A stretch of DNA of 64,000 nt, from contig CACFEW010000002.1 of the NCBI GenBank assembly GCA_902565385.1, positions 20,240 to 84,239 on the forward strand, in the 5' to 3' direction. Shown here piece after piece: positions 19,791-29,725 of this stretch (positions within the stretch are counted from its first letter, which is position 1; each line of letters begins with the position of its first letter). This DNA comes from an uncultured Pelagibacteraceae bacterium. GTDB taxonomy: Bacteria; Pseudomonadota; Alphaproteobacteria; Pelagibacterales; Pelagibacteraceae. The notes under the pieces are model-generated. The model searched no databases and was not told the DNA's origin. It saw only the letters and a program-made list of their open reading frames with translations. Both the position numbers and the translations under genes were made by a program.

Positions 19791-21692
19791 TTAATGAACA
19801 ATTTTAGGTTTAAGTCCCATTGCACCTAAAGCAGAGCTTTTATCATCATCAACTTTTAGATCTTGTTTATCAGCAGGGTATATATTTTTAGTAATTATAT
19901 TTTCGATTTCTTCACCTGTTAATGTTTCATATGTCATAAGAGCTTTTGCAATTTTATGTAAATCATCAATTTTTTCTGTTAATATTTCTTTAGCTTTATT
20001 ATAGCCCTCATCAACTAATTTTCTGATTTCTTTATCTATCTTTTGAGCTACCTCCTCAGAAACTGATTGTGTTTGAGTTACAGATCTTCCCAAGAAAACT
20101 TCTTCTTGATTTTCACCATACTCAACTGGACCCATTTCTTCACTCATACCATATTTTGTAACCATGGCTCTTGCAAGTTGAGTTGCTTGATTTATATCTG
20201 AACCACTTCCTCCACCTGCGCCCGTTGAAATATTATCTTTTCCAAAAATTACTTCCTCTGCCACTCTTCCTCCAAAACAGACTGCTAATCTTGCTTTCAA
20301 GTATTTGATTGAATGACCATGTTTGTCTCTTTCAGGTAAATTCATTACCATTCCTAAAGCTCGACCTCTAGGTATAATTGTTGCTTTATGTATTGGATCG
20401 TAACTAGGCATATTAAAAGAAACTAAAGCATGTCCGCCTTCATGATATGCTGTTAATTTCTTCTCATCTTCAGTCATAACCATTGATCGTCTTTCAGCTC
20501 CCATCATTACTTTATCTTTTGCTTCTTCAAATTCGTTTAAAGTAACAATTCTTTTATTTTTTCTAGCTGCTAATAATGCAGACTCATTTACTAAATTAGC
20601 AAGATCAGCACCCGAAAATCCAGGAGTTCCTCTTGCTATAGTTCTTAAATTTACATCGGGAGCCATCTTGATTTTTTTAACATGAACTTTAAGGATTTTT
20701 TCTCTTCCGATTATATCTGGATTAGAAACTACAACTTGTCTATCAAATCTACCAGGTCTTAATAATGCAGGATCAAGAACATCTGGCCTGTTGGTTGCTG
20801 CAATTATAATGACACCTTCATTAGTGTCAAAACCATCCATCTCAACAAGAAGCTGATTAAGGGTTTGTTCTCTTTCATCGTTACCTCCGCCTAGACCTGC
20901 GCCTCGACTTCTTCCAACAGCGTCAATTTCATCAATAAAAATTATACAAGGCGAATTTTTTTTTCCTTGCTCGAACATGTCTCTCACTCTTGATGCTCCC
21001 ACACCAACGAACATTTCTACGAAATCTGATCCAGATATAGTAAAGAAAGGAACACCTGCTTCACCAGCAATTGCCCTAGCTAATAAAGTTTTACCTGTAC
21101 CTGGCGGACCGACAAGAAGCGCACCTCTAGGTATTTTTCCACCTAACCTACTAAATTTTTTTGGATCTTTTAAAAACTCAACAATTTCTTCAACTTCTTC
21201 TTTTGCTTCTTCTACTCCTGCAACATCATTAAAGGTTACTTTACCTTTCATTTCATTCATCATTTTTGCTTTAGATCTTCCAAAGCCCATCGCTCCACCT
21301 TTACCGCCTTGCATTTGTCTCATAAAGAAAATCCAAACTGCTATTAACAATAACATTGGAAACCATGAAAGTAGGACACCAAATAATGAAGGCATCTTTT
21401 CCTCTATAGGTGCCGCTGATATACTTACACCCTTCTCAGAAAGTTTTTCTATCAAATTAGGATCATTCGGTGAATAAGTTTTAAAGCTTTTACCATTAGC
21501 ATACACACCATTTATATTGTTTCCTTGAATCTCAACTTTTAATACCTCTCCTTGTTCTACAGAATCCAAAAATTCTGAGAAAATTACCTCATTAGAACTT
21601 CTAATATTTGATTGAGGATTCTTAAACATATTGTAAAGACCAATCGTTAAAAAAACGATTATTGCCCACATTGCTAAGTTTTTCAGATTCAT
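19791..21692 (-). CDS. ftsH: ATP-dependent membrane zinc protease FtsH
   Basis: Inner-membrane AAA+ protease for quality control and regulated turnover, including of LpxC in many Proteobacteria. In 633 residues there are two transmembrane segments (residues about 5-20 and 105-125) around a periplasmic domain. The AAA module has Walker A GPPGTGKT, Walker [12 protein letters not shown], the [23 protein letters not shown], and the pore [15 protein letters not shown]. The protease site is HEGGH with a downstream acidic ligand region. It sits between tilS and folP, the usual order, with 42 and 5 base gaps. Confidence 0.98.
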   Translation of the reverse strand: MNLKNLAMWAIIVFLTIGLYNMFKNPQSNIRSSNEVIFSEFLDSVEQGEVLKVEIQGNNINGVYANGKSFKTYSPNDPNLIEKLSEKGVSISAAPIEEKMPSLFGVLLSWFPMLLLIAVWIFFMRQMQGGKGGAMGFGRSKAKMMNEMKGKVTFNDVAGVEEAKEEVEEIVEFLKDPKKFSRLGGKIPRGALLVGPPGTGKTLLARAIAGEAGVPFFTISGSDFVEMFVGVGASRVRDMFEQGKKNSPCIIFIDEIDAVGRSRGAGLGGGNDEREQTLNQLLVEMDGFDTNEGVIIIAATNRPDVLDPALLRPGRFDRQVVVSNPDIIGREKILKVHVKKIKMAPDVNLRTIARGTPGFSGADLANLVNESALLAARKNKRIVTLNEFEEAKDKVMMGAERRSMVMTEDEKKLTAYHEGGHALVSFNMPSYDPIHKATIIPRGRALGMVMNLPERDKHGHSIKYLKARLAVCFGGRVAEEVIFGKDNISTGAGGGSGSDINQATQLARAMVTKYGMSEEMGPVEYGENQEEVFLGRSVTQTQSVSEEVAQKIDKEIRKLVDEGYNKAKEILTEKIDDLHKIAKALMTYETLTGEEIENIITKNIYPADKQDLKVDDDKSSALGAMGLKPKIVH

Positions 21693-21734
21693 GCTTATAA
21701 GATAAGAATTATTATTGATTTAACAAGTCTATTT

Positions 21735-22763
21735 TTAGCCTTCTTTTGTCAAAATCACAGTATGATTTACCATCTTAATGACGCATCCTCCTAATGTTTC
21801 TTTTCTTAGGTTCCGCTCTTTAATTTTATTCAAAATATTCTCTATTTTTTTACCTCTCACAAAATTAGGCTTTTTTCCAACTAAATGAATTAAATCAGAG
21901 AAAGATCTAAAAATAATCTCGTGTGAATTGTCAAAAAAATTTTCTTTTAATATAAGTTGATTTTTTTCATAGTTAAAAATTGAGTTCACTCTCTTATTCT
22001 TTTCAACATAAAACTTTATTGATTGGTCCGACTTTTTTAAATTTTCTATTGTTAATTGAAATTTTTTCTTGTCAAGGCCGAAACTCGCAAATTCCTTAAT
22101 AAAGTTTCTTATTTTAATTCTATTGAATTTAATATCATCATTGGTTGGATCATCTACATAAAAATTAAATATAAATTTTGATAAAAATATTAGATCTTTT
22201 TTGTCAAATTTTATCAAAGGTCTAATTAAGTTTATATTTTTAATTTTAGTGTTTATTCCAAGTGATACAAGTCCTTTTAGACCACTCCCTCTAGCCATTC
22301 TTAGAAAAAAGTTTTCAATTAAATCATCCGTGTGATGACCTAAAATTAGGTTACTAATTTTAAGTTTTTTACATTTAGAAAATAAAAGCTCATATCTTTT
22401 ACTCCTGGCTAAGGATTGAATATTGCTCGTAGGTTTTTTTCCCCTCCAATTAAGAACTTGAGAATTGATTTTTATAGATTTAAGAATACTTCTTACTTTT
22501 TGAGCTTCGTAAGTAGACTCTTTTCTAAGCTTATGATCTACAATAAAATACCTTGGATTTAAGTTTTTTTTTAAAGAGTATACTTTTGTTAAAAAAGCTA
22601 AAGCTAAACTATCTGCCCCCCCAGATACCGCAACTATGAAATTACTATCTATTTTGAATGATTTTTCAAATTTATTAAAAATTTTATTTACTCTTTGATT
22701 TAAAAGTCTGGGTTTATAAATGTTAGGAATTTTTTTTCTTACACTCAAATTTTTGAGACTCAT
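21735..22763 (-). CDS. tilS: tRNA(Ile)-lysidine synthase
   Basis: Modifies the CAU anticodon of a tRNA-Ile so that it reads AUA, an essential step in bacteria with that tRNA. The PP-loop ATPase motif is clear: FIVAVSGGADSLALAFL, followed by NILGHHTDDLIENFFLR-type sequence and the LIRPLIKFDKKDL region. The C-terminal substrate domain is short, giving about 342 residues. ATG 22763 (MSLKNLSVRK) is chosen over an upstream in-frame ATG at 22820, as it gives less overlap with cpoB; about 40 bases still overlap. The tight overlap suggests coupling to the Tol-Pal transcript. Confidence 0.93.
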   Translation of the reverse strand: MSLKNLSVRKKIPNIYKPRLLNQRVNKIFNKFEKSFKIDSNFIVAVSGGADSLALAFLTKVYSLKKNLNPRYFIVDHKLRKESTYEAQKVRSILKSIKINSQVLNWRGKKPTSNIQSLARSKRYELLFSKCKKLKISNLILGHHTDDLIENFFLRMARGSGLKGLVSLGINTKIKNINLIRPLIKFDKKDLIFLSKFIFNFYVDDPTNDDIKFNRIKIRNFIKEFASFGLDKKKFQLTIENLKKSDQSIKFYVEKNKRVNSIFNYEKNQLILKENFFDNSHEIIFRSFSDLIHLVGKKPNFVRGKKIENILNKIKERNLRKETLGGCVIKMVNHTVILTKEG

Positions 22764-23715
22764 ACTTTGCTTTTTGAATAACAGACTGATTTGCATCTGG
22801 GTATTGTTTTTCAACACCACTTATCATCTTACAGCCTTGATCTTTTTCTCCAATCTGTATCATTGATACACCCAGCTTTAATAAATTAATAGGGGCTTTT
22901 TCTCCTTTTGGATATTTTTGATAGCCTTCTAAATAGGCTGAAGCAGCGTCGGTATATAGTTGTCTTATTCTAAATGTTTCAGCATACCAATATTGTGCGT
23001 TACCTGCCAATTTATGATCAGGATTTGAAATTACAAATTCTCTGAATGCTCTTTCAGCAGTAGGGTAATCTCCAACTTTTAAAAAACTTGTTGCAAATTC
23101 ATATTGCTCAGGCGCCGAGACATTTGGTAGAATTTTTTCTTCTGCTTGAAATGTCTCAGTAACGATTGTGGCAGTCGTATCAACTGATTGTATTTTTTGA
23201 GTCGTATCACTTGTAGAATTATCTTTATAAGATATTGACCCTAAGTCTTGTGGTTGAGATGAGCCTGGTAAAATTTCAGTATCTGATTCAGAGCTTTTTT
23301 TTGAACTTAAATTTATAGTCTCACCATTTGATAGAGCAGTTTCTAAATCTTGAAATCTTAATTGATTATCTGATTGAACTTTTGAAAGTCTATTTGATAA
23401 CTTGTCTAATTTAAAATTTATTTCTTCAAATTTATTTGTGAGTTCTTGAAATTGGTTTTCAATTTCGGATAATTTTAATAAGTGTCTGGTAAGCACATCC
23501 TCAGAGTTGCTATCTATACTTGATGAAGTTGAGTTTGTATTGTTGAATTCACTTGAATTTGAATAAACAGCTTTTTCTAAAGTTTTTAAATCATTTTTAA
23601 TTATCTCAAGTGTTTCATAAATATTATGATTATCAGCAAGAGAGGAATAGCAAACTAAAAAATTTAATAACAAAAAAAGTTTGTATTTAAATAATACTTT
23701 TAAGTATTTCATCAT
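22723..23715 (-). CDS. cpoB: Tol-Pal system TPR protein CpoB/YbgF
   Basis: Periplasmic protein that couples outer-membrane constriction by Tol-Pal with septal peptidoglycan synthesis. The 330-residue protein begins with a signal peptide (LFKYKLFLLLNFLVCYSSLA). A heptad-like coiled coil follows (about residues 60-130), then a Ser/Thr-rich linker, and C-terminal TPR repeats (EYEFATSFLKVGDYPTAERA, AFREFVISNPDHKLAGNAQY, YTDAASAYLEGYQKYPKGEK). It follows pal, but a strong terminator hairpin lies between them. It overlaps tilS at its 3' end. Confidence 0.92.
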   Translation of the reverse strand: MMKYLKVLFKYKLFLLLNFLVCYSSLADNHNIYETLEIIKNDLKTLEKAVYSNSSEFNNTNSTSSSIDSNSEDVLTRHLLKLSEIENQFQELTNKFEEINFKLDKLSNRLSKVQSDNQLRFQDLETALSNGETINLSSKKSSESDTEILPGSSQPQDLGSISYKDNSTSDTTQKIQSVDTTATIVTETFQAEEKILPNVSAPEQYEFATSFLKVGDYPTAERAFREFVISNPDHKLAGNAQYWYAETFRIRQLYTDAASAYLEGYQKYPKGEKAPINLLKLGVSMIQIGEKDQGCKMISGVEKQYPDANQSVIQKAKYESQKFECKKKNS

Positions 23716-23738
23716 GTTAGGTTATGTCTAAAATAATG

Positions 23739-23781
23739 GCAAAAAAAAGACCCCTTAAATTGTTAAAATTTAAGAGGTCTT
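23739..23781 (-). terminator. Rho-independent terminator after pal
   Basis: A 15-base inverted repeat (arms 23747-23761 and 23767-23781, one mismatch, 5-base loop) is followed on the minus strand by a run of eight T (23741-23748 as A on the plus strand, partly within the stem base). It lies 19 bases beyond the pal stop and before cpoB. It is the clearest terminator in the window, and should end or attenuate the tolQRAB-pal transcript. Confidence 0.88.
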
Positions 23782-23799
23782 AAATATTAAATTAAGTAT

Positions 23800-24279
23800 T
23801 TAATTTGCTTTTACAGTTACAGATCTTCTATTTTTTGACCAAGCTAATGGGTTAGAACCAGAGTCAACTGGTCTTTCTTTACCATAACTTAAAACTGAAA
23901 TTCTGTCAGAAGATATTCCGTAAGTCATTAAATAATCTTTCGCTGCATTAGCTCTTCTTTCGCCTAATGCTAAATTATATTCTCTTGTTCCTCTTTCGTC
24001 AGCATGTCCTTCTAAAACAATCGTAATTTTAGAATTTTTCCTTAACCATGCAGCTTGCTTCCTAAGAGTTTCTCTAGAAGCTGTAGTTAAGACTGACTCA
24101 TTAGTTGCAAAAAATACTCTATCAGGAACACCTGAAGCTAAGTACTCAACTGTATCTGTTCCAGTGTAAACATCACCTTGCATTTGCCCTGTAGATTTTT
24201 TTGATGTAGCACATGCAGAAAGTGCTAAACATGCAACCACTATTAAAAATCCATTTTTTAGAATTTTGCTTAATTTCAT
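23800..24279 (-). CDS. pal: Peptidoglycan-associated lipoprotein Pal
   Basis: Outer-membrane lipoprotein that binds peptidoglycan and TolB. The 159-residue sequence has a lipoprotein signal with lipobox LSAC (Cys about residue 23) and an OmpA-like domain: RVFFATNESVLTTASRETL, VLEGHADERGTREYNLALGE, RRANAAKDYLMTYGI and the C-terminal SKNRRSVTVKAN. A strong AAGGAG ribosome-binding site stands just upstream of the ATG. Pal follows tolB and precedes the terminator at 23739-23781. Confidence 0.97.
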   Translation of the reverse strand: MKLSKILKNGFLIVVACLALSACATSKKSTGQMQGDVYTGTDTVEYLASGVPDRVFFATNESVLTTASRETLRKQAAWLRKNSKITIVLEGHADERGTREYNLALGERRANAAKDYLMTYGISSDRISVLSYGKERPVDSGSNPLAWSKNRRSVTVKAN

Positions 24280-24324
24280 TATTACTCCTTGATCAATATT
24301 TCTTTAGTCTTAGTTTTTCACAAC

Positions 24325-24353
24325 TAATTAGATCTTTCAAGGCTAAAAATCAA
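24325..24353 (-). promoter_or_regulatory. Possible promoter of pal
   Basis: In the 86-base tolB-pal gap, the minus strand has TTGATT, a 17-base spacer and TAATTA, a fair match to sigma-70 -35 and -10 boxes, placed about 45 bases upstream of the pal ATG. In sequence this AT-rich such matches occur by chance, so this is tentative. Confidence 0.3.
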
Positions 24354-24365
24354 GCGAATTAATTA

Positions 24366-25721
24366 TTAATTACTTAATAAAGATGACCATGATGGGTCTG
24401 ATCCATCAGTTGGAGTAGGAACTTGTCTCTCATTATAGCCTGTTAAATCTATAGACCATAATTTTGCAGAAAAACCCTTTCCTTTAGAATCTGTTTTTGT
24501 CTCCCTATAAAAAATCAGAACTCTCCCATTGGGTGACCAGGATGGAGCTTCTTGATAAAAATTTTCAGTTAATAATCTTTCACCACTTCCATCAGTTCTC
24601 ATTACACCAATATAAAATTTTCCTTTATGTAATTTTGTAAATGCAATTAGATCACCTCTTGGGGACCAAACTGGAGTACCATAAATTCCTTTGCCGAAAG
24701 ATATTCTTTTAACATTACTTCCATCACTCTTCATAACGTAAATTTGTTGATAACCACTTCTGTCGGAGTTGAAAGAAATAAATTTTCCATCTGGAGAGTA
24801 AGAAGGTGATGTATCTATAGATGGATGATTTGTGATTTTTTCTACAATTCTATTTTCTAAATCCATTGTATAAATTTCAGAATTACCATCTTTAGCAAAA
24901 CTCATAATTATTTTTTTTCCATCTGGAGAAAATCTTGGTGCAAAAGTCATACCAGGAAAATCTCCTACAACTTCTTGAGTTCCTGTTTCAATATCTAATA
25001 AATAAACTCTTGGTAAATTTCTAAAGTATGAAAGATAAGTCACCATTTGACTTGTTGGATTAAATCTTGGAGTTAAAACAAGTTCATTTCCTAATGTCAA
25101 AAATTTATTATTAGCACCATCTTGATCCATGATAGCTAATTTTTTTACCCTTTGAGTTTTAGGTCCTTCTTCTGCAACATAAATTATTCTAGTGTCAAAA
25201 TAACCTCTTTCACCAGTTAATCTCTCATATACTTTATCTGTTATTATATGACCAACTCGTCTCCAATTATTTGGAACAGTTGTAAAAGCTAACGCCATCA
25301 TTTCTTTACCTGCAAGCACATCCCACAATCTAAATTCTACTCTTAGTTTTTCATCCACATAACTAACTTTTCCAGTGATTAAAGCCTGAGCTTTAATTAA
25401 GTTCCAATCTTCAAATCTTGGTTTTAAATTTGCAATATCTGGTTCTTGCAAAAAAGCATCTTTATCCAATGGATTAAATAATCCTGATACCTTTAAATTT
25501 TTTTCTACAATTGAAGATATTTCAGAACCGATATTTTTCTTTTTCAGAATATTCTGAAAGTTTTTTCTTGATTCTTCGTCAATAGATAGTGGAGAAACTG
25601 CAATAGGTAATGGGTTTAGATTACCCCTTGTTATATCAACCTCAATTAAACCAAATGACTTAACAGGTATTAAGAATATGATTAAAATAATTAAAATATT
25701 TTTCATTTTTTTATAAATCAT
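24366..25721 (-). CDS. tolB: Tol-Pal system periplasmic protein TolB
   Basis: Periplasmic propeller protein linking TolA and Pal. The 451-residue protein has a signal peptide ([17 protein letters not shown]), an N-terminal domain with [17 protein letters not shown], and a C-terminal six-bladed propeller with repeats such as [39 protein letters not shown] and [15 protein letters not shown]. The ATG at 25721 is preceded by AGAAGG at good spacing; a second ATG at 25706 is possible. It begins 1 base after the tolA stop. Confidence 0.97.
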   Translation of the reverse strand: MIYKKMKNILIILIIFLIPVKSFGLIEVDITRGNLNPLPIAVSPLSIDEESRKNFQNILKKKNIGSEISSIVEKNLKVSGLFNPLDKDAFLQEPDIANLKPRFEDWNLIKAQALITGKVSYVDEKLRVEFRLWDVLAGKEMMALAFTTVPNNWRRVGHIITDKVYERLTGERGYFDTRIIYVAEEGPKTQRVKKLAIMDQDGANNKFLTLGNELVLTPRFNPTSQMVTYLSYFRNLPRVYLLDIETGTQEVVGDFPGMTFAPRFSPDGKKIIMSFAKDGNSEIYTMDLENRIVEKITNHPSIDTSPSYSPDGKFISFNSDRSGYQQIYVMKSDGSNVKRISFGKGIYGTPVWSPRGDLIAFTKLHKGKFYIGVMRTDGSGERLLTENFYQEAPSWSPNGRVLIFYRETKTDSKGKGFSAKLWSIDLTGYNERQVPTPTDGSDPSWSSLLSN

Positions 25722-25722
25722 A

Positions 25723-26532
25723 TTAACCTTCTAGCATTTCTCTTGCATCAAAATTTAATTGTAATTCTTTCCATCTTTCATAACCAGTGCTAGGAACTCT
25801 TAAAGGCTGACACAATTTAATAGCTCTTAAAGCACTTTCTGCTAATACTTTATAAAATCCTTGCCCTGGCTTATTCATTCTAGCATGATCTAAAATTTCT
25901 GACTTAATTACTGACCCATCTGGTTTTAATTCAAGTTTTATTCTTACTAGTAAATTTTCATTATATGGTAGTCCAAGTGGAATACTCCAACAACCAAAAA
26001 TTTGTGCTTTTAATGCATCTTCCTCACTTAATGATAGCCCTGTATTCTCAAAATTTTTATTTTGGTCTTGGCTTAAATCTGGATTTTTCTTTAAAGTCTC
26101 TGCTTTGCTCTCTTTAGATTTATCAATCAAAGCAGCAATATTATTTGGATCAAACAGTTCCTCTTTTTCAAATTCTGATACTTGTTTTACCTCATTATCA
26201 ATTTTTTCTGGATTTTGTTTATCTTCTTTAATTTTTTCAACTTTCTTTACTTTGTCCTCTGGCATTGGAACCGCATCCGGCTTGATTTTCTTAACTTTTT
26301 TAGGTGGAGCTTGTTCTGATACTAATTTTTTTTCTTTTTCTTTTACTTTTTCAATTATTTTTTTTGCTTTGGGAGCAAATGGGATATTTGTTTTTTCAGT
26401 TATTTGAATTAATTCTACTGAAACGATTGGAGGAAGATCAATTGGTTTTTTTGCTAAAAAAGGTAGACTCATTGCCGTTAAAAAAATAACAAATAGATGT
26501 AAAACAGATGAAATTACAATACTCCTATTCAC
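25723..26532 (-). CDS. tolA: TolA, energy-transducing membrane protein
   Basis: Anchored in the inner membrane by one N-terminal helix ([18 protein letters not shown]), with a long Lys/Glu/Pro-rich periplasmic region (about residues 55-165) and a TonB-like C-terminal domain ([49 protein letters not shown]). It transmits proton-motive force from TolQR to TolB/Pal. 269 residues, shorter than in enterics. It sits 7 bases after tolR in the standard Q-R-A-B order. Confidence 0.93.
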   Translation of the reverse strand: MNRSIVISSVLHLFVIFLTAMSLPFLAKKPIDLPPIVSVELIQITEKTNIPFAPKAKKIIEKVKEKEKKLVSEQAPPKKVKKIKPDAVPMPEDKVKKVEKIKEDKQNPEKIDNEVKQVSEFEKEELFDPNNIAALIDKSKESKAETLKKNPDLSQDQNKNFENTGLSLSEEDALKAQIFGCWSIPLGLPYNENLLVRIKLELKPDGSVIKSEILDHARMNKPGQGFYKVLAESALRAIKLCQPLRVPSTGYERWKELQLNFDAREMLEG

Positions 26533-26539
26533 AAAAAAA

Positions 26540-26956
26540 TTACCTTTCTTTGTATGGTTCTGAAATTAAAGCTACTTTTGTAAATCCTGAACCTGAAAGT
26601 AACCCCATAATTTCAAGGACTCTACCGTAATTAATTGTTTTATCCCCTCTTACATAAATTCTTGTATCAGTCCGATTTTTTGAGACTGCTAATACTTTTG
26701 CAATGATTTTTTCATATTCAACTTTTGACTCTTGTATAAAAATTTCACCTTTTGAATTTATTGTCAACGTTAGAGGTTCTTGTTCCTCCGGAAGCGAGTC
26801 TGCTGAACTTTCTGGTAAATCAACCTGAACTCCTACTGTTAATAAAGGTGCAGTTACCATAAAAATAATTAGTAAAACTAACATTACATCTACAAATGGT
26901 GTCACATTTATTTCACTCATTGGTTCTTTTGATGAGCGATTAAACTTGAATGCCAT
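26540..26956 (-). CDS. tolR: TolR, ExbD family
   Basis: Single-span inner-membrane protein forming the proton channel with TolQ. The 138 residues include the family start EPMSEINVTPFVDVMLVLLI with the channel Asp, a hydrophobic helix (LVLLIIFMVTAPLL), and a periplasmic domain with IYVRGDKTINYGRVLEIMG. It is one base after tolQ and 7 bases before tolA. Confidence 0.97.
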   Translation of the reverse strand: MAFKFNRSSKEPMSEINVTPFVDVMLVLLIIFMVTAPLLTVGVQVDLPESSADSLPEEQEPLTLTINSKGEIFIQESKVEYEKIIAKVLAVSKNRTDTRIYVRGDKTINYGRVLEIMGLLSGSGFTKVALISEPYKER

Positions 26957-26957
26957 T

Positions 26958-27632
26958 CTAGATAATAGTTAAAAATCTTTTAGAAAAGTTTTCTAACTTT
27001 TGTGAATACTTCAGAGAGTCATTATTAAATTTATTGTATGCGATTACCGCAGGAATAGCTGCTAATAAACCTAATGCAGTAGCAAAAAGAGCTTCTGCGA
27101 TCCCAGGTGCTACAATTGCTAAACTTGTATTCCTTGAAATTGCAATAGATTGAAAAGAATTCATTATACCCCAAACAGTCCCAAATAATCCTATAAAGGG
27201 TGCTGTTGATCCAACAGTTGCTAAAAAGGTAAATCCCTTTGTAATTTTAGACATTTGTTTTTCTATCCCAGTTTCCAACATTGAAGTCATTCTAGCATTC
27301 AAATCTGTTTTTGATCTTCTTTTAAGAAGATTTTGCATAGCGTCTTTAAAAATAAGTGCCATTGGGTCATTTATATTTCCCGGAAGATTATTGTAAAAAG
27401 ACTCTGCAGATTTTGAATTCCAAAACTTAGTTTCGAATTCTTCTGAACTTTGATTGATTTTTTTAAATAATTTAAATTTTTCAAAGATTACCGCCCATGA
27501 ATAAACTGAACAGGCAATTAGAATAATAATGACTGATTTTACAATTATATCAGCTCTTATAAATAAGTTCATAAGAGAAAAATCAGCACTCGATGCAAGT
27601 CCGACTGCTTGAGATGAAATATCAGCTTCCAT
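26958..27632 (-). CDS. tolQ: TolQ, MotA/TolQ/ExbB proton channel
   Basis: Inner-membrane stator subunit with three transmembrane segments. The 224-residue sequence has an N-terminal helix (SVIIILIACSVYSWAVIFEK), a cytoplasmic loop, and the family signature FLATVGSTAPFIGLFGTVWG-IMNSFQSIA followed by GIAEALFATALGLLAAIPAVIAYNK. It is the first tol gene of the block and lies directly beside the ruvC-like gene; ybgC, often upstream of tolQ, is absent. Confidence 0.97.
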   Translation of the reverse strand: MEADISSQAVGLASSADFSLMNLFIRADIIVKSVIIILIACSVYSWAVIFEKFKLFKKINQSSEEFETKFWNSKSAESFYNNLPGNINDPMALIFKDAMQNLLKRRSKTDLNARMTSMLETGIEKQMSKITKGFTFLATVGSTAPFIGLFGTVWGIMNSFQSIAISRNTSLAIVAPGIAEALFATALGLLAAIPAVIAYNKFNNDSLKYSQKLENFSKRFLTII

Positions 27633-27684
27633 AAGGTCTTCTCACACTTAAATGTGTCATGAATTTGACTTTAAAAGTCTAGGA

Positions 27685-28176
27685 TTAATCATCTTTTTGG
27701 TGAGTTTCATGGTAAAAACTCGCAATTAGAATAGCATCAGCTTTGTTAGAGTCTTTTTTTTTTGAAAGTTGTGTTGAGAAATAAGGAAATATTTCGATTG
27801 CTCTTGTTCTACTAGCATCTTTTTGAGAATTAATTAAATTAAAATATTTTTTCCATTTAGCTGGACGAACAAAAAACATTGGTAATTGCATCGCAGAACA
27901 TATCCCTTTTAAAATCCCAAAAGACTGACCAAAATTAAACATACTAGTTACGCCTTGTCCTGGCATTGCAGAAACTTGTTCTATCACAACTCTAATTTCA
28001 TCCTCATTTTTATTAATTCTTTTTAAAAATTCGTTATAAATTTGGGCACCGTTAACTTGTTTTTTATTTTTTTTACCCTCTGTCATGACTGGCATTTCAA
28101 TTACTTCAAGAATTCTTCCATCTTTAAAAAAACAAATTGAGCCAGAAATACCCGGATCTATACCAATTATAAGCAT
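27685..28176 (-). CDS. ruvC: RuvC-fold Holliday junction resolvase, phage/plastid-like subtype
   Basis: Predicted endonuclease that resolves Holliday junctions. The 163-residue protein has an RNase H fold with D7 (IIGIDPGISGS), E66 (VVIEQVSAMPGQGV) and an acidic C-terminal pair D142/D147 in KKDSNKADAILIA. The middle FNFGQSFGILKGI and VRPAKWKKYF segments resemble the phage and plastid (MOC1-like) resolvases rather than classical RuvC, in which the final motif is DxxD within HDAADAL. It keeps the classical position after yebC, but ruvA and ruvB, which normally follow, are missing and tolQ comes next. The gene symbol is by position and fold. Confidence 0.8.
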   Translation of the reverse strand: MLIIGIDPGISGSICFFKDGRILEVIEMPVMTEGKKNKKQVNGAQIYNEFLKRINKNEDEIRVVIEQVSAMPGQGVTSMFNFGQSFGILKGICSAMQLPMFFVRPAKWKKYFNLINSQKDASRTRAIEIFPYFSTQLSKKKDSNKADAILIASFYHETHQKDD

Positions 28177-28185
28177 ATTTTATAT

Positions 28186-28908
28186 TTAATTTAAAAATTT
28201 AACATTTGAATAAATATTTTGTACATCATCATCCTCCTCTAATGTCTCAAAAAAATTAATCAATTCCCCTTTTTTTTCGTCTGAAATTTCAACTGCATTT
28301 AAAGGTACCCACTCTATACCTGTCGAAATAAAATTACTTATTTTTTTCTCTAACTCTTTTTTAACAATATAAATATCATTTATTGAACATTGTATCTCAT
28401 GAAATTCATTATCTGACTTGCACTCATTTGCGCCAGCATCAACAGCAAGTTCTAATATATCCTCATCTGAAATTTCATTTTTGTCGATTTTAATTACACC
28501 CAACTGATCAAAATTATGTGATGCTGAGCCTTGAGTCCCGAGGCTTCCCCCTGATTTTTGAAAAATAGTTCTTATATTTGAAGCAGTTCTATTTTTATTA
28601 TCGGTCAGAGTTTCAACTATGACAGCAACTTTTTCAGGTCCAAAGCCTTCATATCTTAAGTTTTCAAAATTTGACTGATTAGATATTGAGGACTTATCAA
28701 TGGCTCTTGCTATGTTATCTTTGGGCATATTTGCTGACCTTGCAGCTTGCACAGCAGAACGTAACCTTGGATTCATCGCTGGATCTTTATCTCCAAGCTT
28801 GGCCGCAACAGTAATCTCTTTGGATAGCTTTGAAAAAATTTTTGATCTTTCTTTATCGGCTTTACCTTTTTTATGTTTTATACCTGCCCAATGAGAATGT
28901 CCTGCCAT
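28186..28908 (-). CDS. yebC: YebC/TACO1-family protein
   Basis: 240 residues of the YebC family, which includes transcription regulators and factors that relieve ribosome stalling. Conserved pieces: AGHSHWAGIKHKKGKADKER, SKEITVAAKLG, MNPRLRSAVQAARSANMPKD, NIARAIDKS, YEGFGPEKVAVIVETLTDN, and GGSLGTQGSASHNFDQLG. It stands 9 bases upstream of the ruvC-like gene, an arrangement conserved in many bacteria. Confidence 0.95.
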   Translation of the reverse strand: MAGHSHWAGIKHKKGKADKERSKIFSKLSKEITVAAKLGDKDPAMNPRLRSAVQAARSANMPKDNIARAIDKSSISNQSNFENLRYEGFGPEKVAVIVETLTDNKNRTASNIRTIFQKSGGSLGTQGSASHNFDQLGVIKIDKNEISDEDILELAVDAGANECKSDNEFHEIQCSINDIYIVKKELEKKISNFISTGIEWVPLNAVEISDEKKGELINFFETLEEDDDVQNIYSNVKFLN

Positions 28909-28915
28909 AAAAAAA

Positions 28916-29719
28916 TTAAGTATTTTTTAAAAGACCTCCGAATATATAACTTTCTACACTATCTGCTAAGCCTGTTTCTAAATTACAATTTACTATTACT
29001 CCACTTAAAGAAGCTTCTCCCTCAGCTGGAAAATGTTTAATAGAATCTTTTTTCAAAAATCTATTTAGAGAATTATCTTTATTCATACCTATAACTGAGT
29101 CATAATCTCCACACATACCTGCATCTGTTTGATAAGCAGTACCATTTTTTAAAACTCTTGCATCATTAGTAGGAATATGTGTGTGAGTTCCAATAACAAG
29201 TGTTGCTTTTCCGTCAAAATAATGGCCAATAGCATTTTTTTCACTTGTTATTTCTCCATGAAAATCAACGATTAGAAAATCATAATCTTTTTTCAAATCA
29301 TATTTTTCTAAAAATTCTTTTGATATTTTAAAAACATCATCACACTTCTTCATAAAAATATTTCCCATTAAATTTAAGACTCCTACCTTATAATTTTTTT
29401 TTGATTTATAAATCTCAAATCCTCTACCAGGGGCGGGTTCAAATAAATTTTTGGGTCTTAATAATCTATTCTCCTTATCAATAAAATTCATTATATCTTT
29501 TTGATCCCAAACATGGTTTCCAGTTGTAATAACATCAACTCCATTTTCAAAGAAATCTTTGCAAATCTCTTTTGTCAAACCAACGCCTGTATCATCAGCA
29601 TTTTCAGCATTTATAATTACAAAATCGATATTATTTTTTTTAATCTGTCCTGATAAATCTTTAGTTATCTTTCTACATCCTGATAATCCAACAACATCAC
29701 CTAAAAATAAAATTTTCAT
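28916..29719 (-). CDS. YmdB-type metallophosphoesterase
   Basis: 267 residues of the TIGR00282/YmdB family, metal-dependent phosphoesterases that can hydrolyse 2',3'-cyclic nucleotides. Metal-binding motifs are visible: FLGDVVGLSG, INAENADDTGVGLT, TTGNHVWDQKD, VDFHGEITSEK and IGTHTHIPTNDAR. The biological role in this organism is not known. Gene order 5-FCL, this gene, yebC is frequent in Alphaproteobacteria. Confidence 0.9.
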   Translation of the reverse strand: MKILFLGDVVGLSGCRKITKDLSGQIKKNNIDFVIINAENADDTGVGLTKEICKDFFENGVDVITTGNHVWDQKDIMNFIDKENRLLRPKNLFEPAPGRGFEIYKSKKNYKVGVLNLMGNIFMKKCDDVFKISKEFLEKYDLKKDYDFLIVDFHGEITSEKNAIGHYFDGKATLVIGTHTHIPTNDARVLKNGTAYQTDAGMCGDYDSVIGMNKDNSLNRFLKKDSIKHFPAEGEASLSGVIVNCNLETGLADSVESYIFGGLLKNT

Positions 29720-29725
29720 AAAAAA

